From Hippopus hippopus (lineage: Eukaryota; Mollusca; Bivalvia; Cardiida; Cardiidae): a stretch of DNA of 64,000 nucleotides. The stretch spans positions 24,325,587 to 24,389,586 of the forward strand of contig OX328107.1 of the NCBI GenBank assembly GCA_946811185.2, read 5' to 3'. Both the position numbers and the translations under genes were made by a program. Under the pieces are notes generated by a model. The model was not told the origin of the DNA. It saw only the letters and a program-made list of their open reading frames with translations, and ran no database searches. The stretch's first letter is position 1. Every line of letters starts with the position of its first letter. Positions 33,350 to 43,408 of this stretch are shown here, piece after piece.

Positions 33350-34472
33350 TTACATCCCTTCAAAGTATTCTCCGCGGTTTGAAATACATAATTTCAATCT
33401 CTGAATCCATTTCTGAAATGCGTCACGGTACGCTGATTTAGGTAGACCTCTGAGGCACTGACTGATGGCTGAGCCAAGGGCTTGTCGGGACTTGTAACGA
33501 CGACCAGGTAAGAACTTTTTAAGTTTTGGAAAAAGTCGCATGGGGCTAGATCTGGAGAGTATGGTGGGTGTGGCAAGACGGTAACCTTCTCCGACTTCAA
33601 AAATTGCTTCACAAGCTCAGATGTATGTGATGGAGCAATATCATGAAGTAGATGAACATGCCTAAATCCTGACACAGGGTGTCATTTAAGATAATATTTC
33701 TTGACCTTTTTTAGTATAACATCTCAGTAATACCGACCTGTAACTCGGTAATACCGACCTGTAACTCGGTAATACCGACCTGTAACACTTTTGCCCTTCA
33801 GCACCGGAATTTGTACGGCTATACCATCACATGAGAAGAATATGCAATAAAGAACCTTCTTTGTGCTTATGCTTTTGGCAACTACAGGCCTTCTACCGTG
33901 TTTAGTTAGCCATATTTTGTTTCCAATTTTTTCTTACTGGTTCGAAATAGTGAACCCATGTTTCGTCACCAGTAACAATGTTTGCAAATTGTCTTTGATT
34001 GAATTTGGGAAACATTTTGAGCAATTGCTTAGCTGTTTGTACTCGTACCCATTTTTGGTCATCTGTCAATATATGCGGTATCCATCTGGCAGAAATCTTT
34101 CGTACTTTCAAAATACGCTTCAAAATGAAATGCACGCGCGATAGCGATATGCCAACAGCGTTGGCAATATCACGAATCGTGTATCTGCCATCACTTTCAA
34201 TTATTTCCTTGACTTTTGAGACATTTGCCTTGCCTGTTAGTCACAGGTCTGCCAGATTTTGCTGCATCTTTGACGGACTCTGTGCCAGTCAGAAATTTCT
34301 TTCTCCACCTACGAACTGTCTCATAAGATACCTTATCAGACCCATAAACTTCCCCCAATTCAGTAAAAATCTGCATCACTGAATGACCGAGTTCAGTGCA
34401 AACTTTTATATAAGCTCTAATTTCTTTAATATTCTTAATCCGTTTCCCAACCATTTTTACAACAGTGGTCAA
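33350..34472 (-). pseudogene. Mariner transposase pseudogene (DD34D)
   Basis: The N-terminal helix-turn-helix region (VSYETVRRWRKKFLTG, SGRPV) lies at 34197-34472. GDETWVHYFEP (first catalytic Asp) is near 33950-33990. HDIAPSHTS (second Asp) and YSPDLAPCDFF (third Asp, 34 residues later) are at 33540-33640, and the C-terminus ends GEYFEGM at 33350. The DD34D spacing defines mariner transposases, which cut and paste DNA at TA. Frameshifts occur near 34240, 33930 and 33535. Two in-frame TGA codons, near 33722 and 33684, look like CGA-to-TGA decay. A 21-bp in-frame triplication (33725-33787) repeats VTGRYYR. Confidence 0.93.
33725..33787. repeat. 21-bp triplication inside the mariner
   Basis: Three near-identical copies of cggtaataccgacctgtaact at 33725, 33746 and 33767. 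The period is seven codons. Confidence 0.95.
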
Positions 34473-34760
34473 CGACTAGCTCTATTGAAATGACTATAAG
34501 TTTAAAACTATGTGGAGCTGAAGGCTCGTGTTTATACCGTTGGAAAGGTATTGAATAGAGCTATTCAAGCATATCATCATCCACCAAATCGTGCTAAGCG
34601 TTATCGCGCTGTGGTACAATACACATTACATATCGAACAGCCTTCGTATGTATTTAAAAGGAATACAGCACCCAATCATATTGAACAGTCAGTGCTATCT
34701 TGACATGTTGTACACCAATAACAAGGAAGAACAGTCCATAATGCCCGTATCAACTCCAAA

Positions 34761-34980
34761 CGAAATGGCCAAAATTTCAGATGGGTCCAAATTTAGCGCA
34801 TTTGCAGATGACATTTCGGATGTTGTTCAGTTGACAGGTTTGTCTTTGAAAGGGTAGAAATCATTGTGGGAACAGGATAAAAATGCTGGAGAACAACATT
34901 TTCTACTTTTCCCAGAATGTTTATTTCAAGCCTTCTTCCTCATGGGCATTGAAACACAGGATTATGTGATAAACGGTTAA
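34761..34980 (+). repeat. Family A MITE, forward, decayed
   Basis: Left end eroded, arms clear (gggtccaaatttagcgcatttgcagatgac), hairpin broken (atgctggagaacaacat). Confidence 0.75.
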
Positions 34981-35238
34981 GGCATCAAGTCTATATGAGT
35001 AGTTTGACTTATTCATATATTGTATGAGATTTTTCCCACTTGATGGCATTCTTGTCATTTCATCGGTCAGTTGATACAATATGCAATTGCAAAAACAATT
35101 AATTTGTACAAGTGTTTTTACCCCAGAGTGTTGAAACATCACTGTGGCTATATACAGATGGACAATTTTTAGGCTGGGCAAAAAGGCCCAAATGTTGCAT
35201 TTCTAAATCTGTTTAACTCGGTCATACTACCTGATAGA

Positions 35239-35443
35239 TTGACCCTTTACTAAAAAATCCCATCTTCTAACATCCCTCAGGCTCAGAAAATGATTTGAGA
35301 AAAGGAGGAAATGCTTACAATATTTTCTCCTAATCCCACAATGTTTTCTACATTATCTGAGTCAAATTCTATCCTTTGAGCCACATTTTAAATGCTATCT
35401 GCAACTCTAAATTTAGACAAACCAAAATTTGGTATAGAGTTAA
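35239..35443 (-). repeat. Family A MITE, reverse, hairpin damaged
   Basis: accctttactaaaaaatccc to ggtatagagttaa. TTAA 35440-35443 shared with the next. Confidence 0.78.
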
Positions 35444-35662
35444 CCCTTTACAACACAATCCTGAGTTTTATCAACCAAGGAGCAGAAGGCTTTTGAAAAC
35501 ATTATGGGAAAAGGAGAAAATGCTGGTAACAGCATTTTCTTCTTTTCACACAGTGTTTTCTACCATTTAAATTTTTCCAGTTTTGAGTCACATTTAATTT
35601 GTCATCTGCAAATGCTTTGAATTTGGGCCAGTCTAAAATTTTGTAATTTGGTAAAGATGTAA
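35440..35662 (-). repeat. Family A MITE, reverse copy
   Basis: Same orientation as its neighbour. Hairpin atgctggtaacagcat has lost one base at the centre. Confidence 0.86.
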
Positions 35663-36127
35663 TCTAGTGTAGATCTTACTTCAGGTTATATTTTATGATC
35701 TTGATTCACTTAGTTGCATCAGCTTGAAACTCAAGTTGCGCAGGTCACTCAAAGGGCAAAGGAAAAGCATATAGGATTTACCATATACCGAATAAACTAC
35801 CCACTTAATGGTGAGTAATGAGCCATGAATTAACAGAGATTTTTTGCCATCATAAAAATTCACAAAATCATAAACCATGACAGTATCACATTTACCTCTG
35901 TCCATGTGTCCCTTTAACTACAGGAATTAAATGAAGATAAATACATAATACATGTGAAAACATCCAGGCAAAATGAGAAGCTGCTTGTGTCAAGCTACTT
36001 TTCATTTTTGACTTAATGTCCTCAAAATAAATATGCACCTGCAATATGTTTGAACATAACAAATGGATCTACCAGCAGCTCTTTCAGCACGAAATATATA
36101 CACTTGACTACTTTTGGTAGTCTAGCT

Positions 36128-36331
36128 TTGTACCACATGACAAAATTTTAGACTTGTCCAAATCAAAAGCATTTGCACATGTAACATAACATGTGACTCA
36201 AATGTTGAGATCTGTTTGAAAAGGTAGAGAACATTTTGGTAAAAAGGAGAAAATGCTACTTACCCGTATTTTCTCTTTTACCCCAATGTTTTCAAAAGCT
36301 GCTTCCTCACTTGATTGTTTGAAAAAGGTTA
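36128..36331 (+). repeat. Family A MITE, forward copy
   Basis: Left arm close to consensus, hairpin degraded, right end gaaaaaggttaa. Confidence 0.78.
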
Positions 36332-36349
36332 AAAAACATCCTTACAGGA

Positions 36350-36695
36350 AAAAAAACGCTATTAAAACTTGAAAGTGTATAGAATGGCTCAGCTGTGTAA
36401 ACATAGAAAAATTACCAATACATGTAGTGTAAGGGATAGAAAAACACAGGATTATGTCTTCATTTAAAACTGGAAATGACAACAGCAACTGTTTTGAAGG
36501 CCTCTAAAACAGAAAATGCATTTTCTATCTGCCGTAATCTGTGTAATCTTGCATCCATCAAGGGAAACATTTGGCATGAAGATACAAGAATGATTATAGT
36601 TTCATAAAATAAGGATGAAATGGATTAAAAACTCGCTGAAAATTGCCTGAAAAGAAGTAGAAATGTATTTCTAAGTGCTAAGGGTAACTGTAATA
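36350..36695 (-). repeat. Repeat M, copy 2
   Basis: Reverse complement of 25060-25395 with many substitutions; shared order runs from cagctgtgtaaaca to tttcataaaataaggatgaaatgg. Confidence 0.72.
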
Positions 36696-36852
36696 AATAT
36701 AAATTTATGAATGATTGAAAGTAACCAGTTTCGCTACGCACTCAAAATACAGCCCTTATTCCAGATTTATGTACAAATCTAGATTGGCTACAGATATTGC
36801 ACGCTTTAACACACTGAAATGTGGGCATTTATCAAAATGTGTGACAAAATAG

Positions 36853-36909
36853 CAGACAGTGTAGATCAAAGATCAGATTGCACATTCTGATCTAGAAATT
36901 CACTGTCTA
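36853..36909. repeat. Family D palindrome, shortened
   Basis: acagtgtagatcaaagatcag with a shortened right arm (attctgatctagaaattcactgt). Confidence 0.72.
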
Positions 36910-36960
36910 CAAAAGCAAAATAATTTGTATTTAGTGCCTTACAGGTTAAGTTTGTAGGTT

Positions 36961-37161
36961 TTAACTCTTTACCAAAAACACATTAGCACATGTCAAATCA
37001 AGTGTGGCAGAAAAGATTTGATTAGTCGTTGGAAGGTTAGAAAACATTGTGGGAAAAGGAGAAAATGCTGGTTACCAGCATTTTCTCATTTTCCCACAAT
37101 GTTTTCAAAGGCCTTTTTGCTCAGGGTCGTTAGAAGTTGGACTTGTTTGGTAAAGGGTTAG
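36961..37161 (+). repeat. Family A MITE, forward, left-arm deletion
   Basis: TTAACTCTTTACC left end, about 30 bases missing from the left arm, hairpin nearly perfect. Confidence 0.85.
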
Positions 37162-37221
37162 GATGCAACTACTGCAAAAAAAACTCTTTCGGTCCAAACA
37201 ATTTTTCACAAAATATCAGAC

Positions 37222-37409
37222 TAGATCAAAGATCAAACTGCAGACTCAATGCTGTCTTGATCCACATTCTCTACAAAATTACCTGATTATGCATTAGAAA
37301 GATCTGAACCTTAAAGAAGTTTCACAATTTAAGCTACCTTTGCAGCTAGTGTAGATTAAAATCAGACTGCACAAAACATGCAGCTTGATCCTCAATCTAC
37401 ACTGTCCAC
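37222..37409. repeat. Two family D palindromes
   Basis: 37222-37274 (weak) and 37346-37409 (gtgtagattaaaatcagactgca / tgcagcttgatcctcaatctacac). Confidence 0.72.
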
Positions 37410-37468
37410 TTACTTCATACACTCTGCACAAGATCAGCCTTGAAACTGTATTTATTTGAGGCATTTCT

Positions 37469-37777
37469 GCCCAGCCGCGGTAGCTCAATCGGTAGCGTAC
37501 AGGACTTGAGAACAGGAGGTCACTGGTTCGATCCCTGGCTCAGCCAGTTCTTTCCAAGGATTGATGACAGTCATTGCTACAGGAATCATTCCTCTCTCAC
37601 CGCTGACCATTGTTTCAATGATGGTTATGTGGGAAAGCAGCAAGTGGCTTGGAAAGAATATTGTGAGGAGTAAAGGTAAAAAGAAACTCGAGGAAAGCAT
37701 GGATAGGTGCACCAGCTGCCCCAATATAACTGAAATAATGTTGAAAACGGCATTAAACACCATACAATCAATCAATC
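37469..37777 (+). repeat. S1 SINE, full-length with target duplication
   Basis: 309 bp: A-box ggtagctcaatcggtagcgt, B-box tggttcgatccctgg, body as in other copies, tail ggcattaaacaccatacaatcaatcaatc. Flanked by gaggcatttct (37458-37468) and gagtcatttct (37778-37788). The head looks like a tRNA but the element is a retroposon, not a tRNA gene. Confidence 0.92.
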
Positions 37778-37818
37778 GAGTCATTTCTATCTTGAAAATG
37801 TTTAAGTTGTTTTGGAAC

Positions 37819-37993
37819 TTAACTCTTTACCACATGAACAAAATTTCTAGTCAAACAAGTTGAAAGTACTTGCAGACAAGAAATAAAAGGTGAGTGAAAT
37901 GATGGAGCTTCTCTGTAGCAGAGTAGAAATATTTTCATTTTTTTTTCATTGAAGAGATTGTAAAAAGTCGGAATTGTGTAGTAAACTATTAAA
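37819..37993 (+). repeat. Family A MITE, forward, hairpin lost
   Basis: TTAACTCTTTACCACATG left end and gtgtagtaaactattaa right end. Confidence 0.72.
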
Positions 37994-38134
37994 GAGTGAA
38001 AAAACATAATACTACAATGGACAATATTCCACTCTACAACAGGGAAAGTTTGGTTCTTAAATGGCACAATACCGCCAGATGATTTTTGAAAAAAATACCG
38101 CAAAAGAAAACATCATTAAAAGCAATTTTACATA

Positions 38135-39240
38135 CAGTAGAATCTCGGTCATTCGAATGCCGATTTTTCGAAACTACCGGATTTTTCCAAGCTTACCGTC
38201 AGTCCCCATGTATTTCGCTATTATTTTATATAAAAATATTACCGATTTTTCGAATTTCAATCATTCGAAAAATTCAATTTTTCGAATAAATCTGTCAGTC
38301 CCGATCAAAGAAATTCCCATTAAAATCTATCTCAAAGTTCGAAGTTAAAAAATGTCCAGCACAGTCAAGCATAAAGGTCACGTTTCCTTTGAGCAATAAA
38401 CATCGATTGTTACACACCTGATTGATTTCACAGGTACATTGTATTTTTGCATATACAGGTAATTGACACCTTGTCAAATCGTTAACTCGCTTGAGTGATA
38501 ATCCCTAATTGATTAAACGCTGATTGGGCATCATTAAAAAAAATAAACATTGATCACGTGATTTTTTCAGAGTGTATGATCAGTGAAAGTGAAAGTATCA
38601 TGAACGTGAAATACATTAGAACTGTTCTGAGTAAGATTTTGGGGAAACTGAAAGTAGACTATTTTCGGAGAATTCAAGGACAGTTGAAAGTAAAAGTAGA
38701 AAATAAAAATGCATCACAGACCATTTGGGATTCCTCGGGTGATCCGTTGATCAAGTCAGAAGTAGTCACGGAATCGACCGAGTTGTGACGAATGCATAAC
38801 GGACGTGACTAGTAAAATGTGGATTGCCTGCAAAGATCTTCAACAGCGTGCTTATTGCATTCTGATGCAGATCGTTGCTGGCCACTCACATGAGCCATTC
38901 CTATCCTGCTTTTTAATTGGTAAATAAGTCCATCAGTATGAGACTGCTTGATAATACATTTCACGCTGTTGTGGGATGTAAATAAAATTAAAAGGTAAGT
39001 TCATGTTGTTTTGTTTTCAAGGGTTGTCAAGCATAAGAAGCGATGAGAAACTTTGCTCATCATTTCGAATCCTACAGGCGTCTGTGCACATCGCCTACGG
39101 GCAAACTGTGTGTCAAATATCATTACCGAATGGAAACTTGCGAACATTTACGAAAACTGCTGTTTTCAAAAATTCGAAATTTCGATAATTCGAAGAAAAT
39201 CTGACGGTCCCTATCACTTCGAATTACCGAGATTTGACTG
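38135..39240. mobile_element. Tigger/pogo-like non-autonomous element 2
   Basis: 1106 bp with inverted ends CAGTAGAATCTCGGTCATTC and CAGTCAAATCTCGGTAATTC (19 of the first 23 match, including the following GAA), flanked by TA on both sides (38133-38134, 39241-39242). Several TTCGAA subterminal motifs. A 76-codon frame at 38558-38788 (ISESESIM...VVTESTEL) has no transposase motif. Family call from ends and TA duplication. Confidence 0.8.
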
Positions 39241-39365
39241 TACTTAAATAGCATAAATACACGTAAGAAAGCAAAGCAAGTACTTGAAACTATATGTCCT
39301 CTTTCTAAAATTTTTTAAGAAGCTGTCCACTGCAATGTGAAGTGTTATTTGACCAAGAACGGCAT

Positions 39366-39592
39366 TTAAACCTTTACCATACAGTGCGAAGTTTTCACAG
39401 CCCTGAGGATGAAGTCTTTTGAAAACAATGTGGGAAAAAGAGAAATTGCTTGTAACCAGCATTATCTCCTTTTCCCACAGCTTTTCTACCCCATCAGTGA
39501 CAAATTCCATCATTTGAGCCACATTGAAATTGTCGTTTGCAAATGCGTTCAACTGGGACAAGTCAAAGATTTTATTGTGTGGTAATTTTAAG
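39366..39592 (-). repeat. Family A MITE, reverse copy
   Basis: tttaaacctttaccatacag to gtgtggtaattttaa. Hairpin partly broken (attgcttgtaaccagcat). Confidence 0.83.
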
Positions 39593-39824
39593 TTAAGTTT
39601 ATGCTATGTTTTTGTTGGAGATTAAAGAAACTTTGGATGATTTTCGTCTACATACATGGTTGTAAACCATAACCACAAAATTACCTATGCCTGATTTTGT
39701 GTCATTGTGGTACCTGTTTCACTCCTGATTTTTGCCCCTTTTCACAGTATTTCAGAAATAATTATGACTGCAGCAGCTGTTTCAGGAATATTATTGGAAC
39801 CAATGTTTCTACCCTCTCTCTGTA

Positions 39825-40818
39825 AGGTGTTTAATGCTGTTGTCAACATAATCTCTTTATTTTATGTTGGCCAGTGCACCTATTCATGCTTTTCTAGAGT
39901 CTTTTAACCAATTCTATCAAAAGCCGCTGGACAGTTTCCCACAGAACCAGTGTTGAAACAATGATCACCAGTGAGAGAGGAATGAATCCTGGCCAGTTTC
40001 CCAAAGAACCTGTGTTGAAACATTATGATCAACAGTGAGAGAGGAATGAATCCTGGCCAGTTTCCCAAAGAACCAGTGTTGAAACAATGATCAGCAGTGA
40101 GAGAGAAATGAATCCTGGCCAGTTTCCCAAAGAACCACTGTTGAAACAATGATCAGCAGAACCAGTGTTGAAACAATGATCAGCAGAACCAGTGTTGAAA
40201 CAATGATCAGCAGTGAAAGGGGAATGAATCCTGGCCAGTTTCCCAAAGAACCACTGTTGAAACAATGATCAGCAGAACCAGTGTTGAAACAATGATCAGC
40301 AGAACCAGTGTTGAAACAATGATCAGCAGTGAAAGGGGAATGAATCCTGGCCAGTTTTCCAAAGAACCAGTGTTGAAACAATGATCAGCAGTGAAAGAGG
40401 AATGAATCCTGGCCAGTTTCCCAAAGAATGATCAGCAGTGAAAGAGGAATAAATCTTGGCCAGTTTCCCACAGAACAAGTCTTGAAACAATGATCAGCAG
40501 TAACAGAAGAATGAATCCAGGCCAGTTTCACACAGAACAAGTCTTGAAACATTATGATCAGCAGTGAGAGAAGAATTAATCCTGGCCAGTTTCCCACAGA
40601 ACAAGTCTTGAAACAATGATCAGCAGTGAGAGAAGAATGAATCCTGGCCAGTTCTACATAGAACCAATGTTGAAACAATGATCAGCAGTGAGAGAGGAAT
40701 GAATCCTATCTAATCGTCTATCATCAATTCTTGGAAAGAAATTGGCCCTGCTACGGATGTTAACATGCAACCCTCTACTTTAAAGCCATGTATGTTACTG
40801 AGAGATCAGGCTCGGAAA
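39825..40818 (-). repeat. S1 SINE expanded by an internal tandem array
   Basis: The S1 3' part is at 39825-39930 (gtgtttaatgctgttgtcaaca, gtgcacctattcatgcttt) and the S1 head at 40705-40818 (tcatcaattcttggaaagaaattgg). Between them the S1 segment cagtttcccaaagaaccagt..aatgaatcctggc is amplified. Confidence 0.85.
39930..40705 (-). repeat. 62-bp satellite derived from S1
   Basis: About 12-13 units of a 62-bp motif, the S1 segment between gctgctttccca and aatgaatcct. A 27-bp sub-repeat (agaaccagtgttgaaacaatgatcagc) is inserted as extra copies at 40150-40210 and 40270-40330. The open frames across it come from the periodicity. Confidence 0.9.
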
Positions 40819-41039
40819 ACAACATGCTTATCTATTTTTTCATTACAAACAGCTCACAGAAGGTACTTTAGGACTGCAAATGAACTTATAGCCCTATCCT
40901 GTTTTTCCTGTACTTGGAAGATAACAGGTTATGAGAAGACTAGCTGCATAAATGACTCTTTACAAGAAAACATTATTTCAGACTTTTCACAATGAAAGTA
41001 TCTACACATGACTTATAAAATGTGACTTAAAAGGTAAGA

Positions 41040-41150
41040 TTTGTCTTTGATAGATCAGAAAACATTGTGGGAAAGCGAGACAGTACTTTATCCATTTCCA
41101 AAAGCCTTCTCCTTCAGGCTGGTTGAAATATTGGAGGTTTGGTAAAAGCC
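41040..41150 (+). repeat. Family A right-half fragment
   Basis: gtctttgatagatcagaaaacattgtggg, then collapsed hairpin and ccttctccttcagg. Confidence 0.65.
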
Positions 41151-41267
41151 TACTCCCTTACCCAAAACCACGTAAGTTATTTTTACTGCAAACATTATTT
41201 GGGGAATCTGTTAGAAGGAAAAGAAATAGTCCTATTTACATTATGTGCAAAACATTGTGTCTGTATC

Positions 41268-41493
41268 TTAACTCTTTACCATACAATCCCGACTTTTAAC
41301 GACCCTGAGAGAGAAGCCTTCTGAAAACATTGTGGGAAAAGGAGAAAATGCTGGTAACCAGCATTTTCTCCTTTTCCCACATTTTCTACCCTATCAAAGT
41401 CAGAAATCATCATATTAATAAGATTTAATTTGTTGTCTGCAGATGTTTTGAATTAGGTCCAGTCCAAAAATTTGTCGTTTGGTAAAGAGTTAA
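41268..41493 (-). repeat. Family A MITE, full reverse copy
   Basis: TTAA at both ends, perfect hairpin; a short deletion follows the hairpin. Confidence 0.9.
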
Positions 41494-41655
41494 TGTGTTT
41501 ATAGCTTAGGGTTTGCATCTGCTTTGCATACAAGCTAACCATATAGATGTATTTGTTTCAAATCTATTTCAGCCATGCTCTGGCAAAAAGGAGTTTTACT
41601 CTTAACCACAAAAATTTTAGACTTGTCAAAGTAGAAAGTATTCGCAGGCAAGAAT

Positions 41656-41884
41656 TTAACCCTTTACCAGACGACAAAATTTTAGCCTTGTCCAAATTGA
41701 AAGCCTTTGCAGACGACAATTTCAATGTGGCTCAAATGGTGCAATTTTTCTGTGATAGGGTAGAAAACATTGTGGGAAAAGGAGAAAATGCTGTTTACCA
41801 CCATTTTCTCCTTTTTCCACTATGTTTTCGAAAGCCCTCTTTCTCAGGGTCGTTAAAAGTCGGGATTGTGTGGTAAAGGGTTAA
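41656..41884 (+). repeat. Family A MITE, full forward copy inside E
   Basis: TTAA at both ends. Hairpin with matched changes (gctgtttaccacc). Confidence 0.92.
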
Positions 41885-42046
41885 AGGTGGCTCAAATGAT
41901 AGAATCTGTCTTTGATAGCGTAAAAAAAAGATTAAGGGAAAAGCATAAAATGCTGGTTACCAGCATTTTGTAATTTTCCCACAATGTTTTCAAAAGACTT
42001 ATTCCTTAGGGTCCTTGAAAATCTGGATTGTGTGATAAACGGTTAA
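41885..42046 (+). repeat. Family A MITE, left end missing
   Basis: Starts at aggtggctcaaatgatag. Right-end TTAA 42043-42046 is the E-element TTAA. Confidence 0.82.
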
Positions 42047-42243
42047 TGCATTTATGTGATGCATTATACCAAGCAAGTCATTACAAAATGATGGATCCAT
42101 AAAATCCACTTTGTCTAACAAGCAACTGGGTCTGAGGTAGAATGGACCTTAGATATGCAGAAAATTGACCAAAAGCAAAAAGTTGTGCCCCTGGTATGCC
42201 TGCCTGCTTGCTGACCTCATAGTCAACCCTTTCTGCAGATGCA

Positions 42244-42470
42244 TTAACCCTTTACCAAACAATCCCTGGTTTTCACGACCCTGAGAAAGAAGCCTTCTGA
42301 AAACATTGTGGGAAAAGGAGAAAATGCTGGTGACCAGCATTTTCTCCTTTTCCCAATGTTTTCTTCCCTTCCCAAAACAAATTTCAATTTTTGAGTCACA
42401 TTAATTTTGTCATCTGCAAATGCTTCCAATTTGGACTAGTCTAAAATTATGTCGTTTGGTAAAGAGTTAA
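42244..42470 (-). repeat. Family A MITE, full reverse copy inside E
   Basis: Inserted at the TTAA of E: gatgcaTTAA on the left (42244-42247) and TTAAaaccccttt on the right (42467-42470). Confidence 0.93.
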
Positions 42471-42555
42471 AACCCCTTTTTCACAGAGCATGGCTCATTC
42501 TATATCAATCACTCAAAACGACTGCTTTTTGGAAACCTTAGCCACCTCGTAACTG

Positions 42556-42795
42556 GTGATTCGGGTAGTACCACAGATTGACTGCTGTGTTTCAGAGGAT
42601 TCAGACCAGGAACCCATACTTTCACCACTGTCTCCCATGAGACCATACACTGCACACTATGGGTGCAAATCAAGGGAACAGACATTCTCACTCAGTAGAA
42701 AAGACTCAAATACATTCAAATTTGTCTCAGAGACCACATACAATAAGCAAGCCATTGCTATGAGAGACCACTGTTTTGATCCTACAAAATTTTAG
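42556..42795 (+). CDS. Unassigned open frame, 79 codons
   Basis: Not recognised. The frame reads SEDSDQEPILSPLSPMRPYT..., Ser/Pro-rich, and runs into a family A fragment that supplies its stop (ACAAAATTTTAG). The stretch before it is not a known repeat here. A possible acceptor (tgctgtgtttcag at about 42582-42594) precedes part of it, but no donor was found. It may be chance, a captured exon or a processed fragment. Confidence 0.2.
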   Translation: MIRVVPQIDCCVSEDSDQEPILSPLSPMRPYTAHYGCKSREQTFSLSRKDSNTFKFVSETTYNKQAIAMRDHCFDPTKF

Positions 42796-42992
42796 ACTTA
42801 TAGAACTGAAAGCTTTTGAAGATGACTAATTAATTATGGCTAGCCTGAATGGATTTGTCTTTGACATATCAGAATGCATGGTGGGAAAAAGAGAACATGC
42901 AGGTAACCACCATTTTGTTCTTTCCTCACTGTTTCAAAAGCATCTTCTTCTAGTTTGTTTAATACACGGGATCTTTAAATTCTGATAAAGAG
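42783..42992 (+). repeat. Family A MITE lacking its left end
   Basis: Starts at the acaaaattttagac motif. Hairpin degraded (atgcaggtaaccaccat). Confidence 0.72.
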
Positions 42993-42999
42993 GTATTGG

Positions 43000-43400
43000 T
43001 ATCACTTATTTTGTCTTGAATCAAGAGACCATGTGCTGTAGGAGACCACTTTTCATACTTCTCTTTGATGACCTGCATTTTCTTCTTTTCTCACAGTTTT
43101 CTAAAGTTTACTTCCTCCTGGTTACAAAAACACTTATTTTTGGATTGCTTGGTAAAACTTTTATCAGTTTAGTCATTGGCGTTCAACATGTAAAATATAG
43201 AAATCATTCTAAGATCAACCACTTCACATCAACGAAATCTGAAATTCTAGGCAAATCAGTCTTGTACTGACATACTTTGTCTTACCTAGCTGATTGTAGT
43301 TGGAATATTAATATTACTGTTATTTCTTTTTATCAAAAAAAGTCTCCCAACATATATGTAATATACTACTGCATTGGAGTGGTAAGTTATTTAAATCTCC
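43000..43400. other. Unassigned intron sequence
   Basis: Only a weak family A right-half remnant near 43065-43150. Confidence 0.45.
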
Positions 43401-43408
43401 ACACTAAG

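Larger units (their letters stand above)
33277..34646 (-). mobile_element. Full-length mariner transposon (inactive)
   Basis: 1370 bp bounded by inverted terminal repeats of about 33 bases. The inner 26 bases (33284-33309 and 34614-34639, tgttcgatatgtaatgtgta...) are perfect complements; the outer seven have three mismatches. TA dinucleotides at 33275-33276 and 34647-34648 are the expected target duplication. Encodes a broken transposase. Confidence 0.93.
41571..42496 (+). repeat. Family E MITE broken up by family A insertions
   Basis: The E left end (agccatgctctggcaaaaaggag) is at 41571. The E middle (ttaatgcatttatgtgatgc...gtgcccctggtatgcctg) is at 42043-42243 and the E right end (ttaaaacccctttttcacagagcatggctca) at 42467-42496. 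Removing the A copies restores the usual E order. Confidence 0.88.

Noticed and set aside
35896..35917. 22-bp microexon with good acceptor (ttcctgtag) and donor (gtaaat)
   Set aside because: With the two bases carried from exon 45893-46012 it gives an immediate stop; no partner exon was found to correct the phase.
37473..37548. tRNA gene
   Set aside because: Has A- and B-box but is the head of a 309-bp SINE with target duplication; no complete cloverleaf is evident.
39904..40678. Minus-strand frames repeating MFQHWF and GKLARIHS
   Set aside because: By-product of the 62-bp S1-derived array.
41162..41185. 24-bp candidate exon
   Set aside because: Phase fits, but the pyrimidine tract is weak and the gene is already continuous without it; likely chance.
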